Assembly (NCBI GenBank): GCA_948474755.1
Contig: CAOLHI010004224.1
Location: 62,001 to 126,000, forward strand
DNA from: Ctenosaura bakeri
Taxonomy: Eukaryota > Chordata > Lepidosauria > Squamata > Iguanidae
Length of the DNA stretch: 64,000 bases
Direction: 5' to 3'
Part shown: positions 34,601-44,847 of the stretch, piece after piece
How the letters are laid out: each line of letters begins with the position of its first letter
Numbering within the stretch: the first letter of the stretch is position 1
Made by a program: the position numbers and the translations under genes
The notes under the pieces: generated by a model
What the model saw: the letters and a program-made list of their open reading frames with translations, nothing else
Told to the model about the DNA's origin: nothing
The model's database searches: none

Positions 34601-37600
34601 AATCCCCAACAATCATGTGGCTCAGAATTCTTGTATTTCTACGAGATCCTGGTCATCAGGAAAGCATGTCTTTTAGAAAGGTATGGATCATGACTGCTCC
34701 AATTGATTTCATTTTAACAGGCCTGCAAAGGGACTGGGATCTGCACATGTTTGAAGGTGCTATTTCCTTTGCAGTACATGGAGAAGACCTTCCAGGGTTC
34801 AAGGAGTTTCTTCAGCTCATAAAACCTTACTGGACCCAAGGAGATGGATTTCTTAAAGACTTCTGGGAGCAAGCCTTTGACTGTATCTTTCCAAATCCTC
34901 AGATACCAACTACAGGCAGTGGAAGATGCAAGGGAGATGAGAAGCTGGAGAGCCTTCCTGGGTCTCTGTTTGAACTTTCCACAACTGCCCATAGCTACAG
35001 TATCCATAATGCTGTTTATGTTGTGGCCCATGCTTTACATCTCATGTCCTCTTCTGGAACTAACTACAGAAGAATAGTGGGACAAAAAAGACCTGAACTA
35101 CAAGATCTACAGGCTTGGCAGGTAGTATCACCAGATGAAAAGAGTGTTTGATTTCAATGAGCAGATCAGTAGAAGGTGAAACTGTGCATCGTTTCCCTCT
35201 CCATTAACAAATGATTAAGCCCATCTCAAGCAAAGATTGCTGTGCTTTCTTCTTATAGTGGGAGACTTGTGATTTTATTATTTACTATATAAAAGTAAAA
35301 GTTTGTATGTTTGTTTGTCTATGTCAGATGAAGCCCTCATATGATTGGCTGCCTGAGAAGATTCTATGGAATCCAGGGGTTTGCAGTTTAGGGAGGGACT
35401 GATAGAATTCTCAGCAAGAGAACTCTTGGGCTTCAGTCAAATGCGCCTGTCTTTAGTAGGCTGGCTGCTATGGAGACAAGACCTAGCAACAAGGAAGAGG
35501 GCAATGTATCCCCTCTGGAATCCAACCTCTGTATGTTAATAACTCTGAATACAGCTTGGATTGCGGAATATGGAGAAAAGTTACAGGTACTGGACAAGAC
35601 AGTTTGGGGAATTAGGGACACAGGATCTCAAATTTGTGTATTTCAACTTCATCTAATTCTTAAGGTAAGGTAATCCCTAAGCTATTTCTAACAAGTGTTA
35701 CCTATGAGAAAATAAAATCTTGAGCAACACCGGATATATATACTAGTAACTTATAATATTACAATCCTCCATTATGTATGTTGAGACAATTCTGCATATG
35801 TACTTGATGTTCATTAAATGAATCTCATAAATGGAATTAATAGGGGAAAAGAAATATTTAATATGTATATTTTCTCTGTTCTTCTTGAAAACTGTTCCTT
35901 GATTCTTTTCTCTCTTTTTCCTTTAGCTTCACAAATTTCTTCAGGATATTTCATTCAATAATTCAGCAGGAGAAATGGTGTCCTTTAATGAGAGAAAGGA
36001 GATATGGAGTGGATTTGATGTCATTAACTTAGTGACATTTCCAAACAAGTCTTTCCAGAAAGTGAAAGTTGGAAGAGTGGATCCAAATGCTCCTGAAAGA
36101 AGAGAATTTGATATTAATGAGCATATGCTCACATGGCACAGAGGATTTACCCAGGTATGGATTTCACAATCATCTTAGAGGAGACCTGCCCCACCCCTCT
36201 GTAGATGAGTCACTGAAGTTTCAGAAGTTTCTTCTCTTTACTGCCACAATTCCATGTTGATTCATCAGGATTTAAAATACTGTTTTAGCACTTTCAAAAA
36301 CTCGATACAGCATTAACTTCTCAAATATTCTTATTACTACTTTGTGATAATATTCCCTTTTTTGCCCAAATTCAAAATGTGATCAATATTTAAGTAGATC
36401 ATGTGTAATTATTGGATAGTTCTGGAAATCAAGATTAGAGTTGGAAGGAACATTAAAAAATGTTCAGAGAATGATTGAAAAGGATGTTTTTCAAGCACTG
36501 AGAAACTCTGATGAGAGGAATCCTGGATTGCGCAGAAAATGATGTAATTAGGGATTTATTCTGCACAAAATTCACATATGCTACATTTGCAAAAAAATAG
36601 AACAAAACAAACCCAATACTTTCTGTACAGAAAAACAACATTTTCTGCACTGGAATTAATATTTCTGAGCTGAAATGTTATTTTTCCACAGATATAATGC
36701 TCTTTTCTATGCAGCGAATACTGTTTTCTGTGAAAAGCAATCATGTGGAAATTTTGAACAGATTAACTCACAGATTACAAATAGCCTTCAAATGCTGCCA
36801 TTTCTTGCATTAGGAAGAAAATGGCTGGAATTACTCATTTCTACTTTCCAGAAGAATTTAGTGAAAAATTACATGCCTAATCTAAATTAATTTTTTTCAC
36901 CAGCTAACAACCAGCTATCAGTCTCTATAAGTGTTCAGTAAGCAGTGTTTGCGAAACGATTCTGCTGGCTGTGTAGTCTAACGCCCTTTTCACATGGCAT
37001 TTGCCATGCTAAAGGGCTTCTCGAGCGATCTGCACAACACACTCACAATTGTGTGATGCTCCAGGGTAGGGCAGGCGCCGCTCAAACACTTTTTCATTTT
37101 CGGCTTTCAGCTGAAAATGGTGTGCGATTGCACATTGCTCCAGGGTCCTGTGCGCACTTACCATGTGTGTGGAGGCTCTGGAGCCTAAGCGGTTGCGTTT
37201 CCTGCCCCAGCGCAGTCTGGGAAACTCCCAGGCTGTGCTGTGGAAGGAAGAGGCAGGACTCTCATGCTGCCTGCTCAGGAGCAGGCAGCTCATGCAGAGT
37301 TGAAGCAGAGGGGATGCGAGAGCCTCTCGCTGGAGGCTGCTCGCATGATCCCTGCACCCCAGCGCTGAAAAAAGGTAAGGTGTGGAAAGGGCCCAAGTCT
37401 ACATTCATGTAGCTACATGACAGTTGCCCTGCACCCACTTTTCTGCTGAATCCTGACCTTGTGCAACTGGCTGTGCATCTGGCAACAGGCCTGTATAGTT
37501 TCCCATTCTGTAATGTACAGTGTCTGTTTATGCAATCCTGATGAATAAAAATATTACATCAAAAGCATTGGCAAAAAGTTATGCACCATCCAAGAAGATA

Positions 37601-40600
37601 CACTTGTGTGTCAGGAATCCTGTTAGTCAGTCCCAGTTGGAGTATTCTCATGGAATCAATTGTTGAATGGTAGGTTAACTTTAACAACAATGTGTGTGGA
37701 CTAATGGTGTAAAAGGGAGAAGGCATTTTCCTACTCATCTCCTTTTTCAAAATGTGTGTGTAGGGGGAAAATGTGAATTTTTCTCACAAAGAACAAATTC
37801 TCATCCCTTGTGAATTCTCCTTATCAGGCTTCCTCAGAAAACCCATTGTGGTTTATCATGAGGCCAAATAATATTATTTCTAATCTGAATGTGTATGAAA
37901 ATAGTAGGATTCAAGCTGACCTCTTTATTTTCAGGCCAGAAAGTTAATAATTGTCGTTAGAAGTCTCCCTGTTGTAACTCCTCCCATCTTCATTGACAGA
38001 TACCTCCTAATTCTCTTTGTAACCAGCCATGTAAGCCTGGTAATCAAAAGAAAAAGAAGGAAGGGGAGAAATTTTGCTGCTATAATTGCGTTCTATGCCC
38101 AGAAGGGAAGGTTTCAGACAAGATGGGTAGGTTATTTATTTCTTCAATTTTGCCCATCGCTTAATAGAAAGTGATGTGTCAGAAGACCACTTACATGGCA
38201 CACACAAAACAATTTGGCCATCCTTCCAGTTTGTATGTGTATTCTTTGAAAATAACAAAAGAGAGATTGAGTTTCCAGAAGATGAATATTGGTTTCAGTT
38301 GAAATTCTTATATTTGCTGTGTAGCATTCTCTTGATATTTCAGCCTGCTCCTTTTCTTTGGATACCTCAATTGCATTTCTGAATAGTCAACTGAAATTTT
38401 AAGTTATTACAGTGCTAGAAAGTTGGGAGCTCATGGAAAATTATATGGGGGAGGATAGCATCCTTATTTTAGAAGCAGTGCCTTTGTTTGCACCCTGAAG
38501 GGTCACAGCGATTTGGAGAATCCCCCGATTAGAATACCATATTGATGTTTTATGCCTTTATGTTGTTTCTGACTTATGACTATCCAAAGGTGAAACTTTC
38601 CCAGGGTTTTCTGGGGCTGACAATGTATGATGTGCTGAAGTTACCCAGTGGGTTTCTAAGGCCAAATGGTAAATTGAACCCTGCTCTTCAGGGTCATAGC
38701 CCGACATACAAATCACTACACTATGTTGGCTCTGTAGAGGACTATAAAGCACTTTCTATGGGACTGTTCCTGAAAATTGTTCAGGAGCGACAGCTAGTAA
38801 AAAATGTGATAGCCAGATTGTTGTTGATGTGTGCTTTAAATACTACATATCACCAGTCTTGCATCTACTGGTTTATCATTTGCTTCCAAGTTCAGTTCAA
38901 GGCACTGGCTTTGACCCACAGAGTTCTTGGGTCAAAGGGTTCTGAAAATAAATAAATAACTAAAAATAAAGAAACTTCCTCATCCCATATAAGTGTGCCT
39001 TGAATCTGAGGTCCTCAGCTTGTGCCCATCTGCATGTCCTATTTCTCAGAAAGCCAAGGTTGGTGAGTACATTCCACTGAGCTTTCTCTGTGGCAGCAGC
39101 CCAAACAGAACATCTACCCCAGGAAGTCTGGCTGCATCCATCCCTCTTGATGTTCTGGCATGCAGCTAAGACTGCATTATTCCATAGGGCCTTCAGTCTT
39201 TAAAATGAATGATGGCTGCTCAGATTGTCTAATCTCTTTGTATGTCATTTCTAAAGCCCTTTTTGAATTTTTATCTATTTCATTTGTTTATCTGTAAAGT
39301 AATATTTTCTTTTTGTCCAGAGGTAAGCCTCTTTCTTTTGAGAAGAGACAAAGCAGCACTTTCCTCCTTGGCTATGTGTTTATCGCTGTTGGCATACTCA
39401 GACAAACAGAGAGCTTAATAGCTCTTAATTTGGAGACAACATGCTTGACTCTGTCTCATAGGATTACAAATAAAACCACACTTCCATGCAGACATACCTG
39501 GAAACAATCTTCAGTGAGGAGATACCAAAAGGCATTTGGAGTAGTGAGTTGAGCAGCCTAGTGGAAGGTAGATCACATAGTAATCTGCCCACTCCCCAGG
39601 TGCTTCCTAGGCCATTTCCACACGTCATGGTTATAGTGCTATTATTCCACTTTCAACTTCCTATGGAATTCTGGGACTTACAGTTTAGGGAGGGGAATTT
39701 AGAATTCTCAACCAGAGAGCTCTTTGATGTCAGTAAACCCTAGAATTACACAGAATGTTGAAAGTGGAGTAATAGCACTATAACAGTAAGGATGAAATGG
39801 CCCTAGTATCTGTGATGGATGGATGACTTCATGTGTTAGAGAAAACATGTATGCAAATTGTTCGTGTGCATCCTTCAGTGCCAGCAAGTAGGGAAGACAT
39901 ACACTCCATGTTTGAAGCTCCCAATATGTTTCAATGAGGCCAATACAATTGTTGGTCTGGGAAAGTTTGAACCCTTGAATGAGAGGGATTTTGTTGTTAT
40001 GTGTTTTAGAATATTGGAAAAACAGATGCTGTAAAGATGAAAGTGAGACAATAACAGTGGTGACGATGATGGTGATGGTGATGTCTTAGCATACTGAAAG
40101 AAATATTAGAGTCTATTTTCAAAAGAGCACTGAAACACTTCAAAGAAGGAGGATGAAACATTGGGAATAATATGAAAAACCCATGAATGTTGTACTTATG
40201 GTGCATAAATTAAACATGAAAACCACTGAAATGGCACCTCTTCCTATTTTTCAGATGCAGATGACTGTTTCAAGTGCCCAGAAGATCAATATCCAAGCAA
40301 CAACAGAACCACATGCATCCAAAAAACTATAAGTTTCCTGTCATATGAAGAACCTTTAGGGATCAGTTTAGCTTCTGTTGCTAGTTTTTTTGCCCTCATC
40401 ACAGTATTGGTGCTGGGAATCTTTATCAAGTACAGAGATACCCCCATAGTCAAAGCCAACAACAGAAATCTCACCTATCTTCTCCTTATCTTGCTTTTCC
40501 TCTGCTTCCCCTCTTCTTTGCTATTCCTTGGCCAACCTAGGAATCTGACTTGCTTTATCCGACAATCAGTTTTTGGTGTCATCTTCTCAATGGCTGTTTC

Positions 40601-41156
40601 TTGTCTTCTGGCAAAAACTGTGATTGTTTATCTAGCATTCATAGCCACAAACCCAGCATCTAGGATGAAGAAATGGGTGGGGAACAGACTGGCTTATTGC
40701 ATTGTCCTCTCTTGTTCCCTTGTTCAAGCAAGCATTTGTATTGTATGGCTGGCATCCTCTCCCCGATTCCCTGAGTTGGACATGCACTCTGTAAATAAGG
40801 AAATCATTCTGCAATGCAATGAAGGATCAGTCACCATGTTCTACTGTGTCCTGAGCTACATGGGCCTCTTGGCTCTCACCAGCTTCATAGTAGCATTCTT
40901 TGCTCGCAAGTTACCTGACAGTTTTAATGAAGCCAAGTTCATCACATTCAGTATGCTGGTCTTTTGTAGTGTTTGGATCTCCTTTATCCCCACCTACCTA
41001 AGTTCAACTGGGAAATCCATGGTGGCTGTGGAGGTCTTCAGCATCTTGTCCTCTGGGGCTGGTTTACTGGGCTGTATCTTCTTCCCTAAATGCTACCTCA
41101 TTGTGTTGAGGTCTGAGCTGAACAATAGAGAACAGTTCATACGGAGACGGATTTAG
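31452..41156 (+). CDS. V2R-C: complete vomeronasal type-2 receptor, 878 aa
   Basis: Class C GPCR chemoreceptor. Exons: 31452-31675, 33696-33987, 34258-35121, 35927-36154, 38000-38126, 40255-41156; phases 2, 0, 0, 0, 1; 2,637 nt with stop. Signal peptide (1-18), Venus-flytrap domain (about 25-536), nine-cysteine linker (537-599), seven helices (about 613-860). The start could also be the second ATG (31455); the first is used. Exon 6 has no internal ATG near its start, so a simple ORF scan shows only its later part, but the frame is open from the splice acceptor. Less similar to B, D and F than these are to one another: it has [14 protein letters not shown] before TM1 and [13 protein letters not shown] at the end of TM7, and it lacks the shared L2 fossil in intron 5. 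No inactivating change seen. Ligand unknown. Confidence 0.95.
31676..33695 (+). other. intron 1 of V2R-C
   Basis: 2,020 bp, the longest intron 1 in the window. No exon or known repeat recognised; short AAC runs at 33410-33430. Confidence 0.65.
33696..33987 (+). CDS. V2R-C exon 2
   Basis: 292 nt: [44 protein letters not shown]. Acceptor tgcag|A; donor CAG|gtagga. The usual Met-Val/Ala-Thr-Lys opening is Val-Ile-Pro-Arg. Confidence 0.93.
34258..35121 (+). CDS. V2R-C exon 3 (main ligand-binding exon)
   Basis: 864 nt, 288 codons: [48 protein letters not shown]. Acceptor ttctag|TTC, donor CAG|gtagta. Six codons shorter than B, mainly near the 3' end (after the ALHLM motif). Confidence 0.95.
35358..35440. 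mobile_element. partial family 1 MITE in intron 3 of V2R-C
   Basis: Left half only: GGGGTTTGCAGTTTAGGGAG and TAGAATTCTCAGCAAGAG. The rest of intron 3 (35122-35926) is unassigned. Confidence 0.55.
35927..36154 (+). CDS. V2R-C exon 4
   Basis: 228 nt: [48 protein letters not shown]. Acceptor tttag|CTT, donor CAG|gtatgg. Confidence 0.94.
36155..36981 (+). other. intron 4 of V2R-C, proximal part
   Basis: Contains a stretch of repeated TTTCTGCACA-like words at 36530-36760 that may be an old repeat. No exon seen. Confidence 0.5.
36982..37392. mobile_element. GC-rich transposon-like element, family 2
   Basis: Starts GCCCTTTTCACATGGC and ends GGTGTGGAAAGGGC; CpG-rich, about 410 bp, in intron 4 of V2R-C. 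The 155-codon frame inside has no known domain. Confidence 0.65.
38000..38126 (+). CDS. V2R-C exon 5 (cysteine-rich linker)
   Basis: 127 nt: [14 protein letters not shown] and [15 protein letters not shown]. Acceptor gacag|ATA, donor ATGG|gtaggt. Confidence 0.93.
38560..38745 (-). mobile_element. SINE-A copy
   Basis: Minus SINE-A (TTACCCAGTGGGTTTCTAAGG; head near ACACTATGTTGGCTCT) in intron 5 of V2R-C. Confidence 0.75.
38885..39260 (+). mobile_element. L2-type LINE 3' fragment
   Basis: Begins with [17 protein letters not shown] coding sequence, as at the end of L2-type ORFs, and continues with a decayed C-terminal region. Several stops. Confidence 0.5.
39611..39801. mobile_element. family 1 MITE with 5-bp target duplication
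   Basis: Starts GCCATTTCCACACG and ends GATGAAATGGC, flanked by CCTAG on both sides (39606-39610, 39802-39806). In intron 5 of V2R-C. Confidence 0.88.
40255..41156 (+). CDS. V2R-C exon 6 (seven-helix domain)
   Basis: 902 nt with the TAG stop. Starts [16 protein letters not shown]3 region [21 protein letters not shown]6 region [12 protein letters not shown]; ends PKCYLIVL. Acceptor tttcag|AT. Confidence 0.97.
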
Positions 41157-41316
41157 GCCATTGCCATGGTATTAGATTTGATCAGGTTAGACTAAGGGGA
41201 ATTACATATTCCTGCAAGTGGCCGGATGGGATGGCATTTCATTTCTCTTCCAGCTCATATGATTTCACACTAAAAACCCTTAAAAGTTGTGAACATTAGC
41301 TGTGTTGGCTAGATTG

Positions 41317-41322
41317 AATAAA
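41317..41322 (+). other. polyadenylation signal of V2R-C
   Basis: AATAAA 161 nt past the stop codon; the nearest such hexamer downstream. Confidence 0.55.
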
Positions 41323-41767
41323 GTTGCCATCTAAGAATATTTGGAAGTTTGTAGTTCCCAGTAGAAGCATATAATATTAAAACTGTCTCCTCTCCTCTTT
41401 TCCACAGCCCTGTACAGCTAGAATTTTATTTTATAGAGCATTTTGGACTTCTATCCCAGATACCTCTGGGGGCAGAGGTGGGAAGGGACTCAGGAATGGT
41501 AGGCAGGGTGTTAGTACATGGCTGCTTCCTTGAAAACTCCATTCAATGTGAGCAGTTGGAGAAAGACACAAAATTACATAAGGTAGATAGGACAAAAGTG
41601 GATTAGGAAGAGCTTCAAAGGGACCTTTTAAACTGAGGAAACAAGCATTAAAATGGTTGATGAACACTGAGTGTAAACAAGTATAAAATGATGCAAGCAA
41701 TAAAAAAATAACCAGCTTCAATTAGGGTCTGAAATGATATTAAAAGAGCAAGAAAGTGATCTTGGGG
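41323..41767. other. intergenic DNA after V2R-C
   Basis: Does not match the 3' flanks of B, D or F. Nothing recognised. Confidence 0.5.
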
Positions 41768-42005
41768 TTATGATATGCCCTGGTGGCGCAGTGGTTAAAT
41801 GCCAGTCCTGCAAGCCACAAGGTTATGAGTTCGATTCCGCCCGGCTCCAAGGTTGACTCAGCCTTCCATCCTTTCGCAGGTCGGTAAAATGAGTACCCAG
41901 CTTGTTGGGGGCATGTATAGAAATGTTTCAAAATGCATGCTATTTGTAAGTTGTTCGCCGCCTCGATCCATATGGAGAGGCGGGATACAAATAAATAAAT
42001 AAATA
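41768..42005 (+). mobile_element. SINE-B copy (MIR-like, tRNA-derived)
   Basis: Head CCCTGGTGGCGCAGTGGTTA (A-box-like), GAGTTCGATTCCGCC (B-box), body CAGCCTTCCATCCTTTCGC, 3' end with AAAT repeats. Relatively well kept; not a functional tRNA. Confidence 0.85.
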
Positions 42006-42044
42006 AAAAATGATAGATACCTGACAAAAATGTTGAGTAATTGT

Positions 42045-42300
42045 ACTGCTGCTGTTGCTGTTGTTGTTGTTGCATGCCCCGAAGTCATTTTTGGTATATG
42101 GCAACTGTAAGGTGCATCTATCGTGGGGTTTCCTTGGCAAGATTTGTTCAGAGGTAGTTGGCCTTCCTCTAAGGCTCATAGAGAGTGTGTGACTTGCCCA
42201 AGAACACCCAGTGAATGTCCACGGCTGATCAGGGATTCAGACCCTTGTCTCCAGTGTCACAGTCCAACCCTCAAGTCACTACATCATGCTGGATCCTCTG
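42045..42300 (-). mobile_element. SINE-A copy upstream of V2R-D
   Basis: Minus SINE-A with a TTG-repeat tail side at 42048-42073. The orthologous SINE stands at 14405-14800 upstream of V2R-B. Confidence 0.8.
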
Positions 42301-42603
42301 TGTTCTTAAATCAACCTAAAGTATGACAATTCTGAAAGAACATGAGTGTTCTTAAAATTGAACAGAATGTGGGAAGAGGAAGAATATATAAAACTACATT
42401 GATGAAGATATATGTTCCAGAAGAGTGTCTGACTTTGACAGAGAGGAGCAAAAATGTAGTTCTCTTTTCTGTTTGGGAGAAGTCTTGCACTTAGACTGTA
42501 TACCATATGAAGTTTGCCTGAAATTCTTTTGATTCTCTTACTGCTGCTTCTAGGAATTTCACCCATTGAAAGACTGCTTGCATTTGATTGTGCTCTCACT
42601 GTG

Positions 42604-42803
42604 GTCATTTTTGCCCTACACTGTTCTAGTGCTATCATTCCACTTTCAACATCCTGTGGAATTCTGGGGTTTGTTGTTTACTGAGGTCAAAGAGCTCTCT
42701 GGCTGAGAATTCTGAATGCCCCTCTCAAAACTGCAAACCCCAGGATTCCATAGCATGTTCAAAGGGCAATAAAAGCACTATAACTATGTAGTGTGGAAAC
42801 TGT
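42604..42803. mobile_element. family 1 MITE, absent from V2R-B
   Basis: Arms TATAGTGCTATTATTCC-like and complement around CTGAGGTCAAAGAGCTCTCT. The V2R-B block reads straight across at about 15107, so it inserted after the B/D split (or was lost from B). Confidence 0.8.
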
Positions 42804-43264
42804 CTACATCTACATAATAAAAATGAATTTTAAATTTTAGAGAAATTAGAGATTTACGTGTAAGATGTTAATTAACAAATATAATTTTCTCCATTCTCTG
42901 TGTTGTGGAAGGTGTTTTCCTTTGTTTCAAGCTCAAGCATTTAAGATTGGGAGTGAGAAACGGTAGTGCTGATCAAGTTTTTCCCCCTTCACTTGTGTAT
43001 TTTCACCCCAAAGTTGGCCAAAGAATGTTATGCAGAGTGACTGAAACATCCTGTATTTACAAATGATTTTAAAATCCCTTTCAAAAAAGCTTTGAGCATT
43101 TTGGCACATGTTTTTGCCATGTTTGGGGGTGGTCTAGATGCATCTTGGGTGATATTTAGGCAATCCCCACCCATCCTCCCAATAAAATTCACAGAAAACA
43201 AAAATGGACAAACAAGGGAGTGAAGGGCTAGTAGGCTTCCACAGGCAGGATTTTCCACACCTTG

Positions 43265-43463
43265 GCCATTTCTGCCCTACATTGTTATAGTGGTCTTATT
43301 CCACATTCAACATCCTATGGAATCTGGGGTTTGTAGTTTACTGAGGCCAAAGAACTCTCTGGCTGAGAATTCTAAATGCCCCTCCCTAAACTGCAACCCC
43401 CAGCATTCCATAGGATGTTGAATGTGGAATAATAGCACTATAATGGTGTACTGCAGAAATGGC
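43265..43463. mobile_element. family 1 MITE with 5-bp target duplication
   Basis: 199 bp, termini GCCATTTCTG and CAGAAATGGC, flanked by CCTTG (43260-43264, 43464-43468). The empty site survives in the V2R-B block (ACACCTTGATATAG, 15257-15270) and in the remnant block (27597-27610). Confidence 0.92.
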
Positions 43464-44303
43464 CCTTGACAGAGAATGAAAATGGCTGATGCATACTTTG
43501 CTACTTATTCTCCAGCTCCATGAAATAAGCCAATCTGAGGCTCAGGTAATTACTCTTAAAGAATATCATTGCTTGCCAGAACCACTGAAGGCAAGTTACC
43601 CTGAAGCCAGAAGAAGAACTCTCCAGGCAGGCTGCTGCTGAGGATCCAGCAAGGGACAGGAGAAATTTCTGGACTTCACCAAATCCATTCTATTTTAGAA
43701 TTCTCTCCATGTGTTGAGTTTACTTCTAAGTAAGTGTGTGTACAATAAATTGCAGACAGCCTTAGCTACTCCAACAAGGACTCAACTATGATAATTCTCA
43801 TAATCTTTTCTTTAACTTGATAATTTAAAACAGTTCTGATAGACTTCTCCTGAAGCAGTTCAATTGCAGAGGGGGTTTGGGTAGTCTCATTTCACCTGAT
43901 TGTTTCATGGGGTGTTCAGCTCCTCCTAGCCTTATTAAGGTGACTCAACCCTCCCATTTTCTGGGAGCATCTTCCATTCCAGTGATCAAAGTGAAGTTGA
44001 CCAATGGGTTTTCTTTCACTGTTTACTGCCACTTTGTACCACCTATTAAAATAATCCTAACTTTCTTCTCTGTGTTTCCTCACACCAGAGATATATTAAC
44101 CATCTGCCCCTTATTCTGCAGGGGAGAATTGTGGCCACATCTGAAGGGGAAAAAAAGAGATCCAACATGTTCTTCCCCCAAGGAAATCACTCAGGGCATC
44201 AGTTGTGAAGAACTAATGACTTTTCTTTGGAATAAGTCAAATCACTATAATTAGTTCATCTGCCTCAGACTGGAAATGATTTTCAGAAGGCAGTAGAAAG
44301 GAG

Positions 44304-44351
44304 GCAATAAGCAATCCTGAAAGTGGTTATAAGTAAGCCTGTGTTCCACAG
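44304..44351 (+). promoter_or_regulatory. conserved upstream element of V2R-D
   Basis: 282-329 bp before the ATG: CAATCCTGAAAG, GGTTATAAGTAAGC, TTCCACAG. Position and sequence are nearly those of V2R-B. Function inferred. Confidence 0.6.
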
Positions 44352-44632
44352 GGAGTGGGAAATGGGGACAAGAGGCAGACAAAATTATGTCAGTTGCATT
44401 TCTGACATTTTCCAATGTTCTCTCTTACTGGCCAATGTGAAACTGGAATACTGCAAATTCAGCCAGACTTCAAGGCAGGCAATTCTGTCCCTTTGGATGC
44501 CATGTAAAGCTGATGCCTTTTCATTAATAGGGGTATTGGAAGAGGCAAGCACACTGCAAGATATTCTATTTGACTCATACAGTTGGCATTGGTGGAAAGA
44601 GAAGGGTCTCCCCTTAGAGAAAGCCAGCCAGG

Positions 44633-44847
44633 ATGCTGTGGCTACTGATGTTCTTCTTCCTGCTACTACCCATGGGTTACACAGGAAGCCTTCTGAAATG
44701 CCCAGCAGGTGACGTCTTCCCTATTCCAGAAGAGTGGTACCAACCAGGTGATCTTTTCATTGGGGGAGTCTCCTCTCAGCTTCTTTATGTTTTCTATGAA
44801 GCCTTATTCACACAAAATCCTTCTGAAGATCCACTTGGGATTCCAAA
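44633..44847 (+). CDS. V2R-D exon 1
   Basis: 215 nt: signal peptide [16 protein letters not shown], then [18 protein letters not shown] and [17 protein letters not shown]. Donor CCAAA|gtaaga, giving Asn at the junction where B gives Asp. Confidence 0.93.

Larger units (their letters stand above)
42301..44632 (+). promoter_or_regulatory. upstream block of V2R-D
   Basis: Homologous to 14805-16390 before V2R-B. It is longer because of two MITEs (42604-42803, 43265-43463) and a 300-bp stretch that B has lost. No coding exon. Likely includes promoter and 5' untranslated region. Confidence 0.7.

Noticed and set aside
36945..37412. Plus-strand open frame of 155 codons
   Set aside because: Covers a GC-rich transposon copy and runs past both termini; composition artefact.
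40255..40406. Suspected loss of the start of V2R-C exon 6
   Set aside because: The long frame seems to begin at 40407, but reading from the acceptor at 40254 is open and matches the family; no in-frame ATG is needed inside an exon.
41768..41845. Possible tRNA gene
   Set aside because: Has A- and B-box-like words but no cloverleaf, and continues into a SINE body with an AAAT tail.
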